Shown here: piece after piece, positions 12,049-22,056 of the stretch
Numbering within the stretch: the first letter of the stretch is position 1
Layout of the letters: each line of letters opens with the position of its first letter
NCBI GenBank assembly: GCA_907165135.1
Contig: OU015566.1
Span: forward strand, 994,501 to 1,058,500
From: Oikopleura dioica
Lineage: Eukaryota; Chordata; Appendicularia; Copelata; Oikopleuridae
Direction of reading: 5' to 3'
DNA: 64,000 nt
The notes under the pieces: generated by a model
What the model saw: the letters and a program-made list of their open reading frames with translations, nothing else
What the model was told of the DNA's origin: nothing
The model's database searches: none
Made by a program: the position numbers and the translations under genes

Positions 12049-13408
12049 TTACTGAAGAGACATCATGTCGTTGAGAGTCTTGTCGAGTTTTTCAGAAATG
12101 TCGCGAAAGTTCAACTTTTCTTGGTAAAGAGAATTGATCAAATCGTCGATGGTCGACTCCAACTTAAAATATTTTTAATAAAACGAAGGGTTTGAAAACA
12201 CACCTTGTCGACAGATCGCTCGGCAAATTCGGCTCGAGTATCGGCGAGCTTGAACTCTTCCTGGAGCTCCTTGACTTTGCTCTCGTATTCGTCTTCTTTG
12301 ACGGAGTTGTCGGCGACAATTTGATCCATTTCTCGAACCTACAAGTCGACAGTCAAGAAATTGAAAAGAGTAAAAATAAACTTTGTCCTGAAGCTGTCGG
12401 AGCTCATCTTCAGTGGCTCTGCCTTTGCCCTCGAATTCCTCGGCTCGCTCAATGATGCGCTCAAGATCGTTGGAGACAATTTTCAACTTTCGCTCGGAAT
12501 CTTCATATTTGTGATTCGAGCTCATTGCGATCTGACGAGCTTCCTCGAGCTGAGTTTCCATTTGTTCAGCTGCTTCTTCGTTCTGAAAATAATGAAACCG
12601 GGAATTCTAGCGTTTGTGATGGTACCTGGAAAGATTGCTGCTCGGCGATTCTTTTTCCTTCCTCGTTTTCTTGGTAAGATTTTTCGATCGCGGAAATTTT
12701 CTCCAAGTTTTCGTTCAATCGAAGGGTGCATCGACTGGTTTCTTCTTCAAGAAGAGCAATTCGTCGCTAGAATTTGACAATCAGGACATAAGGACCCCCA
12801 TCCGACTTTTCCTTCGAAAAATAAAAAATTTTAAAAACGCCATATTTTTGGCGTCCTCGGGTTAAACTTGCTTAAAAAACTCAATTAAAGAAATTTTTGA
12901 CCTAAAAAATCAATATTTTTGCCAAAATTTGGGCAAATTCGCCAATTTTAGAGATAGACCCCCAAAAATGCAGCCTCAAAATCGTTTTTTTTACCCGTAG
13001 AATCCATTTCCGGGGTCAAAATTTAAAAATTCCGTAATATGATTTTTCGAAAAAAGCTGACGGGGGGTCCTTTAATGGTAAGAATATTTATGTACCTTGA
13101 GAGCTCCAACTTGCAATTCGGCATCGACGACTTCCTTGTCAACTTCTTCAAGCTTGTCTTGGGTGCTCTTGCTGCTGGAAACAGTGTTGTCGAGCTAAAA
13201 TCAAGCTCAAGAGAATATTAAATCAACCGATAATACTCACATCGTCCTCGGTCTTGGCGATAGCTCGCTGGACCTTGTCGACTTCTTTTTCGAATCGAGC
13301 AAGTTCCGATTCAAACTGAGCGCAAACCGTTTCCGATTCCGTCGCTCGTCTGACAGCCTCCTCCTTCTCCTTCAGGAGGCAGTCCATCTTGTGCTTGATC
13401 GACTCCAT
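12049..13408 (-). CDS. TPM: Tropomyosin
   Basis: An actin-binding coiled-coil dimer of muscle and cytoskeleton. It starts MESIKHKMDCLLKEKEEAVR, matching the family start MDAIKKKMQMLKLDKE, and ends LNDMMSLQ-stop. The signature region LADTRAEFAERSVDKLESTI is present (family: ADTRAEFAERSVAKLEKTI). Six exons give about 284 residues, the standard length, with heptads throughout. Introns are GT-AG. The long intron between the second and third exons contains a MITE. An acceptor-like run (tttttttag) lies about 13 bases before the ATG, which could be a 5' UTR intron or a trans-splice site. Confidence 0.95.
12790..13073. repeat. GGGGGTCC-ended MITE (family 4) in a tropomyosin intron
   Basis: The ends read AAGGACCCCCATCCGACTTT and AAGCTGACGGGGGGTCCTTT. 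The interior shares wording with the copies at 15352-15700 and 20144-20897, for example CAATATTTTTGCCAAAAT. The element makes up nearly the whole intron. Confidence 0.85.
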
Positions 13409-13815
13409 CTTTTATCTTTTCTAAAAAAAATATTTTGAGCTGAGCAACTTCTGTTAGCGCTGATGCCAAACTGCAGAAGAGAGGATGCCGCATACAGAGT
13501 CACGCTCTCGGCCTGACACGCTGTTCTTTCAACAAGTGCTCGTAAACTATGTCCGTCTAATGAAGTGCGAGCGTATTGAAATCAGGTTCGAAGTTCGAAC
13601 CGGCCTCTTGATTCTTTCATCATAGAAGAAATTAACTATAACTACATCTGATTGACCTAAATATTTGTATCTGCTCCGATCAAAGCGCAATACACTGAAA
13701 GCCTGTTCGATCCATCTCGGTACAGACTTTCTATAACCGCCAAATATGTTCCATCTTGGTAATTTTTCTCTTTATAAGACGGAGATGCCCTTAAGATAAT
13801 CATCAAAAAGAAACC

Positions 13816-14050
13816 ATGAATACAATAATTTTGATTTTCTTTGTCGGCAAAGTCTTCGGATTTAATATAAAAACCCATCCAGATACAGGTAAAATTTGAA
13901 AAAGCAATCATTAATTCTATACAAGAACTAAACTTGGACATCATAACTGACGAACATGGAGATCATGACAATAAGATGGAACTTGCGAGTGTTCTTGACC
14001 ACTTGTCGAAAGAAAGAGAATTCGGAAAACTTTTTGGATATATTCTTTGA
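13816..14050 (+). CDS. Tiny secreted protein, copy 1 of a tandem pair
   Basis: Two exons, 13816-13888 and 13926-14050, are joined across a 37-bp GT-AG intron. The product is about 65 residues: a signal peptide (MNTIILIFFVGKVFG), then a conserved tail running ELNLDIITDEHGDHDNKM to LSKEREFGKLFG. The downstream neighbour at 14280 has the same exon structure, intron phase and tail. The His/Asp/Glu-rich DEHGDHDN block could bind metal or calcium, but no named family is recognised. Confidence 0.8.
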
Positions 14051-14279
14051 ATCGTTTCTTTGCAATAAAAATATTGAATGAAATATACAGTATATTAATA
14101 ACTCCTGGAAAAGTTAGGAGTAACTGTGGTAAAAAAGAACAGGGTTTACCCCCTTTTTTGTCCCATATATTGTCAAATTGTCAGGTCCAGATGTCAAGTC
14201 TGTACCATTCTTTATGAATACAACTGACATCTCCTGTATAAAAAACATGCTTCGGGTCATCAAAAGAAGATTTGAAACA

Positions 14280-14967
14280 ATGAAAATAGTTCATTTTTCC
14301 TTGATGGCTTTCAACATCGTATTCGGCCTGCGAATACCAACCTCGATTATAAAAACTAAGCCGGATATAGGTTTGTTTCTTTTCGTAGTAGGGCAGAGTT
14401 GCAAATTTGCTGAGCTGATCTGAATGATCTGATTTGCTCAGCTCAGCTAAGACAATTTTTACTCAGCGCGGCTCAGCTAAATTATTTTCGAACATGATCT
14501 GCTCTGCTCAGCTCAGCTCAGCTAAGACAATTATCACTTAGCTCAGCTCAGCAAACTCAATAATTTTAACAAAATTTTAATACAAAAAGAGACAAAAACA
14601 GCTGAGCTCAACTAGCTCAGCTCCGCTCTAATTTGGTTCCGCTCAGCTCATCTCTTTTAAACAAAAGGTTCGCTTAGCTCAGCTCCGCTCAATGAGCTCT
14701 GAAAAAGGCTAGCTCAGCTCATAGAAATTTTTACTCAAGTCAGCTCTAGAAAATAAATCAAAATTTGCATCTCTTTAGTAGGGCCCCTACTGTAGGGGTT
14801 ATCATTCACGCTGCCCCTTACCCTTAACCTTACCCCCTTAAGAGTTGAACCTGGACGTCGTTAACGACGAGCATGGCGACCACGATAATCAGATGCAAAT
14901 CGAGAATGTCATCAATCATTTGAAAAAAGAAAGAGAATTTGGTCTTCTTTTTGGCAATTTTCTTTGA
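14280..14967 (+). CDS. Tiny secreted protein, copy 2 of a tandem pair
   Basis: Exons 14280-14370 and 14843-14967 encode a signal peptide (MKIVHFSLMAFNIVFG) and a tail running ELNLDVVNDEHGDHDNQM to LKKEREFGLLFG, very close to the first copy. Both exons are preserved in frame, so both copies appear functional. The intron has grown from 37 bp to 472 bp by insertion of an AGCTC element and telomere-like sequence. An in-frame upstream ATG at 14178 is less likely to be the start because the signal peptide would then be internal. Confidence 0.8.
14390..14790. repeat. AGCTC-repeat element in the intron of secreted-protein copy 2
   Basis: It begins GCAGAGTTGCAAATTTGCTG and ends AAAATTTGCATCTCTTTAG, an inverted pair enclosing CAGCTCAGCT repeats. 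C/T-rich telomere-like sequence (CCCTTACCCTTAACC) follows up to the splice acceptor at 14842. Confidence 0.8.
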
Positions 14968-15100
14968 TCAAATATACTTCAACCTTATTGGTTAAATGCA
15001 AAATAAAAGTAAATTTATTGAAGAGTCTTTTATCTGTTGTTCAGTAAGTTCGGTATCCAGCAATTTCAATTTTTCATGTTCAAAAAACAAGTTTCCAAAA

Positions 15101-15906
15101 TCAATCTTCAATGACGCAAAAACAGTGGCAGGAAAAAGTGTCCCAGTCCCAAACTTCAGTCGCGCTTCCCACTTTGCAGTTGGAAACATCAGCGAGCTCG
15201 CAGCCGTGGAAAAGGGTCCAGGAGGCTTTGCACTGCTCGTTTTCGACGATTCGGTGGGCGTTTTCCGTCCAGAACTTGAAGATTGACCATTCTGGCACGG
15301 GCGGGAGGGCGGAGACGGCGCTAGAAGAAAATGATTGAGATAGACATTAATTTAAGGACCCCCCCGTCAGCTTTTTCATTCGACAAAAGAATTTTTTTAA
15401 AAACACCATATTTTTGGTTCTTCATGCCTCCTCAGGTTAATCTTACTTCAAAAATTTGATATGAGGAATTTTTGACCTAAAAAAATCAATATTTTTGCCA
15501 AAATTAGGGCAAATTCATCAATTTTCGGCGAAAAGTCCAATTTTCAAATTCGATTATGGGGATGAAGGAGTCGAGATTGATCCTCAAAAAAGGAAGCCTC
15601 AAAATCGTTTTTTGACCCGTAGAATCCATTCCGGGGTCAAAATTTTAAAATTCCGAAATTTGATTTTTCGAAAAAAGCTGACGGGGGGGGGGTCCTTAAA
15701 TTAAAACCAGAATCATAACATCTTTCTCATTCAAGGACCCCGCCCCCCTTTTGTCAACAATTTTCGAAAAATCCATTTCCGGGGTAAAAATTATGAAAAG
15801 CCGATTTTTATTTTTCGGAAAATTTTCGGGGGGGGGGGGATCCCGGATCCTTAAATATTTCCTTGAAAGCTAACCTGATTAAAATTGTCAAAAGAAAACT
15901 TTTCAT
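15101..15906 (-). CDS. Small cysteine-rich secreted protein
   Basis: Two exons (15906-15875 and 15320-15101) join in frame to give about 83 residues. MKSFLLTILISAVSALP is a clear signal peptide and the mature part starts PVPEWSIFKFWTENAHRI. Five cysteines lie in the second half, in the patterns EQCKASW, HGCELADVSNC and FSCHCFC, and the protein ends VIED-stop. The intron is 554 bp, most of it two GGGGGTCC-type repeat elements. The family is not recognised; a toxin-like, antimicrobial or matrix role is possible but unsupported. Confidence 0.75.
15352..15700. repeat. Family-4 MITE
   Basis: The ends TTAAGGACCCCCCCGTCAGC and GCTGACGGGGGGGGGGTCC are inverted; the interior matches the tropomyosin-intron copy. 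It lies inside the intron of the small cysteine-rich gene. Confidence 0.85.
15735..15862. repeat. Shorter relative of the family-4 MITE
   Basis: It begins CAAGGACCCCGCCCCCCTTT and ends GGGGGGATCCCGGATCCTTAA. It is in the same intron as the element at 15352-15700, so that intron is a double insertion. Confidence 0.65.
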
Positions 15907-16233
15907 TGTCGCTTTTTTTTCTTGTTTTCTTCGCTATTTTTGAAAATGGGTGTGACTATTACGTTGGTACTTTTAAAGTGATGTTTGTGGCCCGAGGCGC
16001 GTGCGCTTTTATGCGCAAATAATCGGACCACTTGTGTTTGGCAAGTGAGCCTGATGTAAAAAACAGCGCGGCGTGGCGCAGACTTTGCTGCATTCTCGTT
16101 AGTCTCTAGCTTTTTTGGCACTTTTCTAGGGCAGATGAAACTGGTTTTCAAGGTCGTCCACAGCGTTGTCGAAGACATTATGTAATGAAAGCAGGGTTTT
16201 TTTGTAAAAATGATTTATTTATATAACAATTTT

Positions 16234-19185
16234 TCAAAATCTTCTGTTAGAAAAATCATGGTTCATCAGAAACGACGAGGAATCAAGCAGATCGAGTTCT
16301 GGAAGAGCTGGAGTATGTTTGATTCCGATTTCGTGGCCTCTTTCGTTGTGCAGGCAGGTGATCTCGTACTCTTCGAATTTCGTGCTCATCGAATTGAACG
16401 TCTTTTGAAATTTCACTAATTGACTTTTTCGGCTTTTTAAGACGGGATGGTTTCTGGAACCGACAAAAAAATTTCGACAAATTTTATGTGGGCGGCTACT
16501 CGGCTGCTGATTGGCCGGTTTGCCGAATCCAGGCTTCTGATTGGTTGAATATTTCCACGCAAAATTTGTCGAATTTTTTTGTCGGTTCCAGACACCTCCC
16601 CTTTAAAACGGAGATTTTTATAAAGATTTTTTTGAAGAAATTTTTAAGAAGCCGTTCCTAGTTTTTCTCGAAGAATAAATCTTCATGCTCTCAATTCTTG
16701 TATTTATGTCTTGGAAGCAGATATCCCTCAAATACGTCAAATTGATCGCAAGAGACTCTCCAAAAACCGTCTAAAAAGCGCCTTTTTACTCAAAAAATGA
16801 AGAAAAAAATTACCTTGAATTGATAGAAATTCTCAAATTTCGTCGATTTTTTTGCGATGGGAAGCTTTGTTTTGGGCAAAACAAGCTTTTTCATGAAAAT
16901 GACGATTTTGGCCATGAGCTCGTGGACTTTTTCCGAGTCGTTTTTGATGATTTCGTCGATTCCGAAGGAAATATCGCCGTTGAGAATCACTTCTTCGTCG
17001 TCGTAAAATTTCGATCCCTGAAAAACTCGATTGCAATCAAGGAAGAGAACTGAAAACGAACCGTTTGTCTTTCTTCATTCGTGTCTTTCCAGAAGTCCTT
17101 GCAATGGTCGTCGTGAAGCTCCTGTCGAGCCATGTCTTCTTTCGCCATTTTTTGATTGGTTTTCAGATTTTGCTGGAATTCGTCGTCGTTTAGCTGGGCG
17201 ATTTTTGATCGGAGGAATTCGAGGTATGTTTCCAAGGCCTAAAAAGAGGATTTTGTCGGAAATTTTTGACAAAAAGAAACTTCAATTCAATATTGTGTTC
17301 TTACCCTAACCTTAGGGTGGGACTAACGAAAGGAAGTGATTTCTTGGATCAGATCCAGCTCAGACTAAGGTTTGATTGGCCGCTAGGCAAAATACAGCGA
17401 TCTTATTGGCTATCCAAAAAATCACTTCCTTTTCTTGGTCTGTGCCTAACCCTAACCCTAACCCGAGATTCATTTACCTCAAGATGCTCATCAAGAATCT
17501 TCAAATTAGTAAACATCTGTCCAAGCCAGTAAGACTTCATGATCATCAATTTGTTCAGCACAGTATAACCGAAAAGACTGTACATTTCTCCACGAACAGC
17601 GAAAATTCTAAAGAAAATAACAAAAACGGAGAAAAACAAATTCGAACCTGTTATTGCATCGGAGTTGCTGAACACTAGCCAGTGCTCGTTTCCAGGTCTG
17701 GATGACGTTGAGGTCTAATTGGTCAATTAGGCGATTGAGGATTTTAATGTCGTGGTTAAAATATTCTTCCAGGGGCTCTTCGAACTAGAAAAAAAATATT
17801 TTTTCAATAATTACCGATTTTTCAAAAATATTTTATTAGTTAAAAATTAATAAAAAATTTAATCAAATAACTTCAATTTTTTTTAATTATTAAAAAAAAA
17901 TATTTTATTTTTTAAAATATTTTTTTTACCGCTACATTTTTCTTCTCCACCACGGTCGTTTCCACTTTCGTCGATTCCCACTGACTGATCTCTGGAATTT
18001 CGCTCGCTTCCGTAGCATAATCACTTTCCGCCGCCGTTTCATCGTCACTTGGCGGCAACGCCATCGACTCCATTTCTTGCTCAATCTCGCCGCGCTCTTC
18101 CATGAGGTAAATGTAATCTGCGAAGACGTAGAGCCACTCGCGCGCTTCGTTGAAGTTCAAAGTCGCGTCTTTGGACTAGGATTTATTTTACGATGAGAAC
18201 TTCAAATCGACTAAGTTTGTTCTGAATGAAAAGGTCAGTAATCAAGTAGAAAACCTGAGTCAGGCTCTGAAGAGCTAAAATGAAAAGCCGCGCAGCGGCT
18301 TTTTTAAAAACGAAGCCGCAGCGCGGCTTCGCCAGACTTTTTGATAGACTGTAATGCTAATATTTGCGAAGCCGCTTTGCGGCTTCATTTAAAAAAAAAA
18401 GCCGCTGCGCGGCTTTTCATTTTAGCTTTTCAGAACTTGACTCAGGTTTTCTTCACAGGCTGCCGCCCCCAAAGCTCGAAAAAAATGGATATTCAAGAAA
18501 TTCAAGTGCCCCCAATCAGCAACACCCTTCTGCTTGACCCTCAAGGCTACTTACAAGATATCCATGTTGGCTTCCTTCTTCTTCTTCTTGATCGATGTTG
18601 TACCGGCGGAAGACCTCATTGACGTATTCAGATGCACTCTTCGCGAGTGTCGATTGATTTCCTTTTTCCAATTCGCGCTTCAATTTCGGGTACCAATTCG
18701 AAATGTGTGCTTTTGTGATTCCGGATCCAGAAGCGGCGGCGATGTTCCAATAATCCTTGTAGAACCGATTCTTTCTGTAAATGAAATTGGTCCAATCATG
18801 ATACAAGCCAGTTTTCTCTTGAGTTGTGCCGACTCTTGGATACACTGTTCCCTTAATATCCGTCTTGATATTCGCCTCGTTCAGTCTCAAAGACAAGCAG
18901 TAGACCAATCTTCTCGCCTCTGAAAAAACCGCTGAAATCAAGGAAGAGTGCAGTCGCATTTTACCGTAATAGTCGATCTCGCCATCTTGAATCATTTCTT
19001 CAAAATCAGCGCTGGCCTTGAGCTTGGCGAACTCTTTCTTTCCAATTTCAAGTGCTTTTTCGTCGAAAACTGGGTCAAGAGACTCATCTTCGGATTCTTC
19101 TTTTTTGGATTTTGAGACTTGGATTTTAATAAGTAAAATCAAATTCGAGCTTGAATCAAGCACTCTCTCTGTCTTTCATTAACAT
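16234..19185 (-). CDS. Large multi-exon acidic protein, family not recognised
   Basis: About nine exons join in frame. The proposed start is MLMKDREI at 19185. Notable stretches are an acidic/basic N-terminus (SKSKKEESEDESLDPVFDEK), GLYHDWTNFIYRKNRFYKDY near 18780, WLYVFADYIYLMEERGEIEQ near 18110, an acidic linker, then helical segments such as IFAVRGEMYSLFGYT (17600) and ALETYLEFLRSKIAQLNDDE (17240), ending NHDFSNRRF-stop. The amphipathic helices suggest a structural or scaffold protein, possibly ciliary, but no family is claimed. Three long introns each hold a different MITE. The last intron, 16657-16433, works only with a GA donor and an AAAAAG acceptor. Confidence 0.65.
16445..16602. repeat. 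TCTGGAACCGACAAA MITE (family 5), copy a
   Basis: The ends read GGTTTCTGGAACCGACAAA and TTTGTCGGTTCCAGACACC and form long inverted arms that continue as CGACAAATTTT. The middle contains CGGCTACTCGGCTGCTGATT. It sits inside the GA-AG intron at 16657-16433. Other copies are at 19484-19635 and 50371-50526. Confidence 0.9.
17300..17466. repeat. MITE (family 6) flanked by telomere-like repeats, in an intron
   Basis: Inverted arms AGGAAGTGATTTCTTGGAT and CCAAAAAATCACTTCCTTT are bounded by CCTAACCTTAGGG on the left and CCTAACCCTAACCCTAACCC on the right. Relatives make up the cluster at 54890-55500. Confidence 0.8.
18236..18475. repeat. Family-1 MITE in an intron
   Basis: It runs from GTAGAAAACCTGAGTCAGG to CTTGACTCAGGTTTTCTTCA. 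Inner palindromes are GCCGCGCAGCGGC and GAAGCCGCTTTGCGGCTTC. It occupies the intron between the 18.5-kb and 18.1-kb exons of the large unrecognised gene. Confidence 0.85.
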
Positions 19186-19350
19186 TTCAACTGTCTGGCA
19201 GACAAAATCAAGAAAGAAGAAAATCGACTCAAAATCCAACAATCCTATGTTTTGCTGAAATCCTTCTGGAGCCGAAATTCGGGAGAGGAAGAGTTTTTTC
19301 TTGTGGAAAAGTTTTCCCTAAAGAAAGTTCTAAGAATGGCATCATTTGAG

Positions 19351-19945
19351 CTACCAGCTCGTTAAAATGAAATAGTCGGAAGTGTAAACAAAATGCTCTT
19401 TTTGATAAAGCGGGACGTAAAAATTTACGAGATTTTGATTATTTGAATCAAGGGACTTAACGACAACCCCCGCTTTTTCGGAAAGGTGTCTGGAACCGAC
19501 AAAAATTCGACAAATTTTGCGTGGAGATTCTAAACCAATCAGAAGCGCATATTTGGCAAACCGGCCAATCAGCAGCCGAGTAGCCGCCAACGCAAAATTT
19601 GTCGAAATTTTTTGTCGGCTCCAGATACCATCCCCTTTTTCTGACGGGGGTCCCTTATTATCGTAGCAAATCAACGTTCTGGGAAGACTACAACTGAACT
19701 TGGCTTTTTTTACCTGTAGAATTTTGTCAACATCGTTGACCGAAATCCTTCCATCCTGCGAAATCCTCGCGCCGGGAAAGTTTTCATGAAAAAACTTCCA
19801 AATCACATGTGCATAAGCTAAATTATCCGCGTCTCCTCTCGATGTTTTCGGAACGCAGTCCCAGCAAATCAGCCCTTTTGCCGGACCGTAGTAGTCTTCT
19901 TCTGCGTAATCTCTTGCCATGCCGTGAGGATTAATTCTAAGCAAA
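19351..19945 (-). CDS. Unrecognised small protein (partial 5' end)
   Basis: The main exon reads INPHGMARDYAEEDYYGPAK, then GLICWDCVPKTSRGDADNLA and ENFPGARISQDGRISVNDVD; after a 270-bp intron the last exon reads SLDSNNQNLVNFYVPLYQKE and ends FILTSW-stop at 19351. The intron (GT donor after ILQ, acceptor at 19470) contains family-5 copy b. A hydrophobic stretch upstream (FFLLLLTASG at about 20065) may be a signal-peptide exon, but its phase does not match and no ATG was found, so the 5' end is open. The RISQDGRISVNDVD stretch is only loosely EF-hand-like. No family is claimed. Confidence 0.5.
19484..19635. repeat. Family-5 MITE, copy b
   Basis: It begins AGGTGTCTGGAACCGACAAA and ends TTTGTCGGCTCCAGATACCA; internal wording matches copy a in inverted orientation. 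It lies inside the intron of the 19.35-kb gene. Confidence 0.9.
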
Positions 19946-20143
19946 TAGTAAAAATGAAGAAAGAGCGCGGGTCGTAAATTTTCAGTTTTTTATGAAAAGA
20001 AACGGAACGCGATAAAAATAAGAATCCACGGAAATAACCACTCGCGGTTAACAAAAGAAGAAAAAACACAAATAAAAAATATTTTCCCTAAAAGATTAAA
20101 TGTCTATTTATTAGGCCATTTTTTAAAAATTCATTTTCAGCCG

Positions 20144-20897
20144 TCAGCTTTTTTCCTTGAAAAATGGAAAATTTTCAAAAGACCATATTTTTGGTTCTTA
20201 TTGCGTCCTCAAGTTACACTTGCTTCAAAAACTTGGGGACGCTCGTCTAAATTACCGAAAATCCATTACCAATTTTTTTCAACAATTACGATTTTTTTTG
20301 CTCAAAAAATACGTAAATAACTCTCAAACGTATCCTACCAAACAGGCGCGGAGCGCACACAGGCTCTTTGACTTGATAAAATTGGCGATTTTTGGAAAGT
20401 TTGGTAATGCATTACCATAAATTGGTAATAGATTACCAAAATTGGTAATAGATTACCAAAATTGGTAATGCATTACTGATTGGTAGTTTAGACGAGCGTT
20501 ACCCCCAAAAACTTGATAAGAGCAATTTATGACCAGGAAAAATCAATATTTTCGCCAAAATTAGGGCAAATTCGTTAATTTTCGATGAAAAGTCCAATTT
20601 TCAAATGCGATTTGAGGGGGTGTTAGAATCCGGAAATGGAGTCTACGTGTCAAAAAACGATTTTGTGACTTCATTTTTTGGGGTCTATCACCATCAAAAT
20701 CGCATTTTAAAATTGGCCTTTTAGCCGAAAATTGACGAATTTGTCCTAATTTTGGCAAAAATATTGATTTTTTTGGTCAAAAATTCCTCTTAACAAGTTT
20801 TTGAAGCAAGTTTAGCCTGAAGACGCATTAACAACCAAAAATATGGCGTTATGAAAATTTCCATTTTTCGAAGGAAATAGCTGACGGGGGGTCCTTA
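20144..20897. repeat. Family-4 element interrupted by a nested MITE
   Basis: The outer element runs from CCGTCAGCTTTTTTCC to AGCTGACGGGGGGTCCTTAA. At 20239-20499 it is interrupted by a second element with 18-bp ends ACGCTCGTCTAAATTACC and GGTAGTTTAGACGAGCGT (one mismatch), which itself contains four palindromic ATTGGTAAT words. The nesting gives an order of insertion: the outer element is older. Confidence 0.8.
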
Positions 20898-21103
20898 ATT
20901 CGTCATCTGACATTAAAATCAAAAGTAACATCTTGATCCTTATTAAAAATCATCCAAAGACTGTTGAAATAGGCCGAAATCAGATTTCCTCGTTGATTTC
21001 ATCAAAAATTCATGCTCATATCCAATAAATAATCACCTCTGAATAAAAGGCGCTTCGGTCAAAACACAGGTCACTAAACCCAAAAAAAGGAGAAAAAACA
21101 AAA

Positions 21104-21479
21104 ATGAAATTGATAAGCGGTTTCCTTTTTTCTTTCGTCATTTTCATGTCGACTTTTGAAGGGGAGTCGATGCTCAGTGACTATCTCAATACAGTTAATG
21201 ATGAGCAACAGGTGAGTTTTTCTTAAAGGAATTTTTTCATTTAGGGTAAAGGTTAGGGTAAAGATTGGGGCTAGGTTTAGGGTTTGATATCCAGAAAATG
21301 GGCTTTTGAGTAAAAAAATAAGGTACGCCCCTTTGAAAATTATTTTCTAGCCGAGCTTGGCGGCAGCTCCATGGCTGGCAAACCGACTAAAAGGCGAAAA
21401 CTCGGGGCGACTGTCAAAAATGGCCGAAATGCTGAGTAGCAAGCAGAACCCCCTGGAAATGTTCGCTATCCATGGATAA
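21104..21479 (+). CDS. Small secreted protein, possible neuropeptide precursor
   Basis: Exons 21104-21211 and 21351-21479 join in phase 0 over a GT-AG intron containing telomere-like TTAGGG variants. The product is about 78 residues: a signal peptide (MKLISGFLFSFVIFMSTFEG), SMLSDYLNTVNDEQQ, then PSLAAAPWLANRLKGE and a C-terminus SSKQNPLEMFAIHG-stop. A C-terminal Gly after a possible Lys cleavage site is what an amidated peptide precursor would show, and the Gln after the Lys could cyclise. That reading is inference; a matrix or defence peptide is equally open. Confidence 0.65.
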
Positions 21480-21550
21480 AATATCATGTCTGACTGAGAT
21501 TCAGTCTCTGTGGAAATCAATCATCAATCTCAATTTTCGATTTCGTTCAA

Positions 21551-21993
21551 TTAACTTCTCAATACACGGGCGGGCGACTAAGCGCTCAAAACACGGGGTC
21601 GGGAAAACCGACCACCAAGTATTATTCAGCCCCGCGCGGCGCGCCAAATTCGGAGTGTGAAAAACAGCGCCGACTATTTTGATCTCTCATTCATTTTTCC
21701 GTCGATTTAATAAGTTTTAAACTCTACTGTTAGAAAGCCTGAACACTCAGCTATTTACTCATGTTATTATCAAGGAGAAAAAACCTTCCAATTTTTCGAT
21801 AATGAGCTCGAAAGAGATCTGGTGCAAAGCGCAATCCCTCTTGAAAAATTTCACGAAACTTCGCAGAGTGGTTCGGTTTGTTCATATAAGTGCACATTGC
21901 AAAAATCAGGTCAAACGGATTACCACCTTCGAAGTTATTGAGGGCCAAAGTCGCCGTGGTCGGTTTTACCGACCACGTGTATTGAGAAGTTAA
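21551..21993. repeat. MITE with perfect 18-bp terminal inverted repeats
   Basis: The left end TTAACTTCTCAATACACG (21551-21568) is matched exactly by CGTGTATTGAGAAGTTAA (21976-21993). Subterminal GGTCGGNNNNACCGACC palindromes occur at both sides. A 65-codon open frame inside, on the minus strand, has no recognisable transposase motif. Confidence 0.9.
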
Positions 21994-22056
21994 CGTTAAT
22001 AATATATGTTTCAGAAAAAAAAAGATTTCAACTATCTAAATCTGTGAGTTTTTATT

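Noticed and set aside
15903-16178. 91-codon minus-strand open frame
   Set aside because: It overlaps the start and promoter of the small cysteine-rich gene in another frame and ends in a lysine run typical of AT-rich noise.
21751-21948. Transposase gene inside the 443-bp inverted-repeat element
   Set aside because: The 65-codon frame has no recognisable catalytic or DNA-binding motif and the element is too short; it is treated as non-autonomous.
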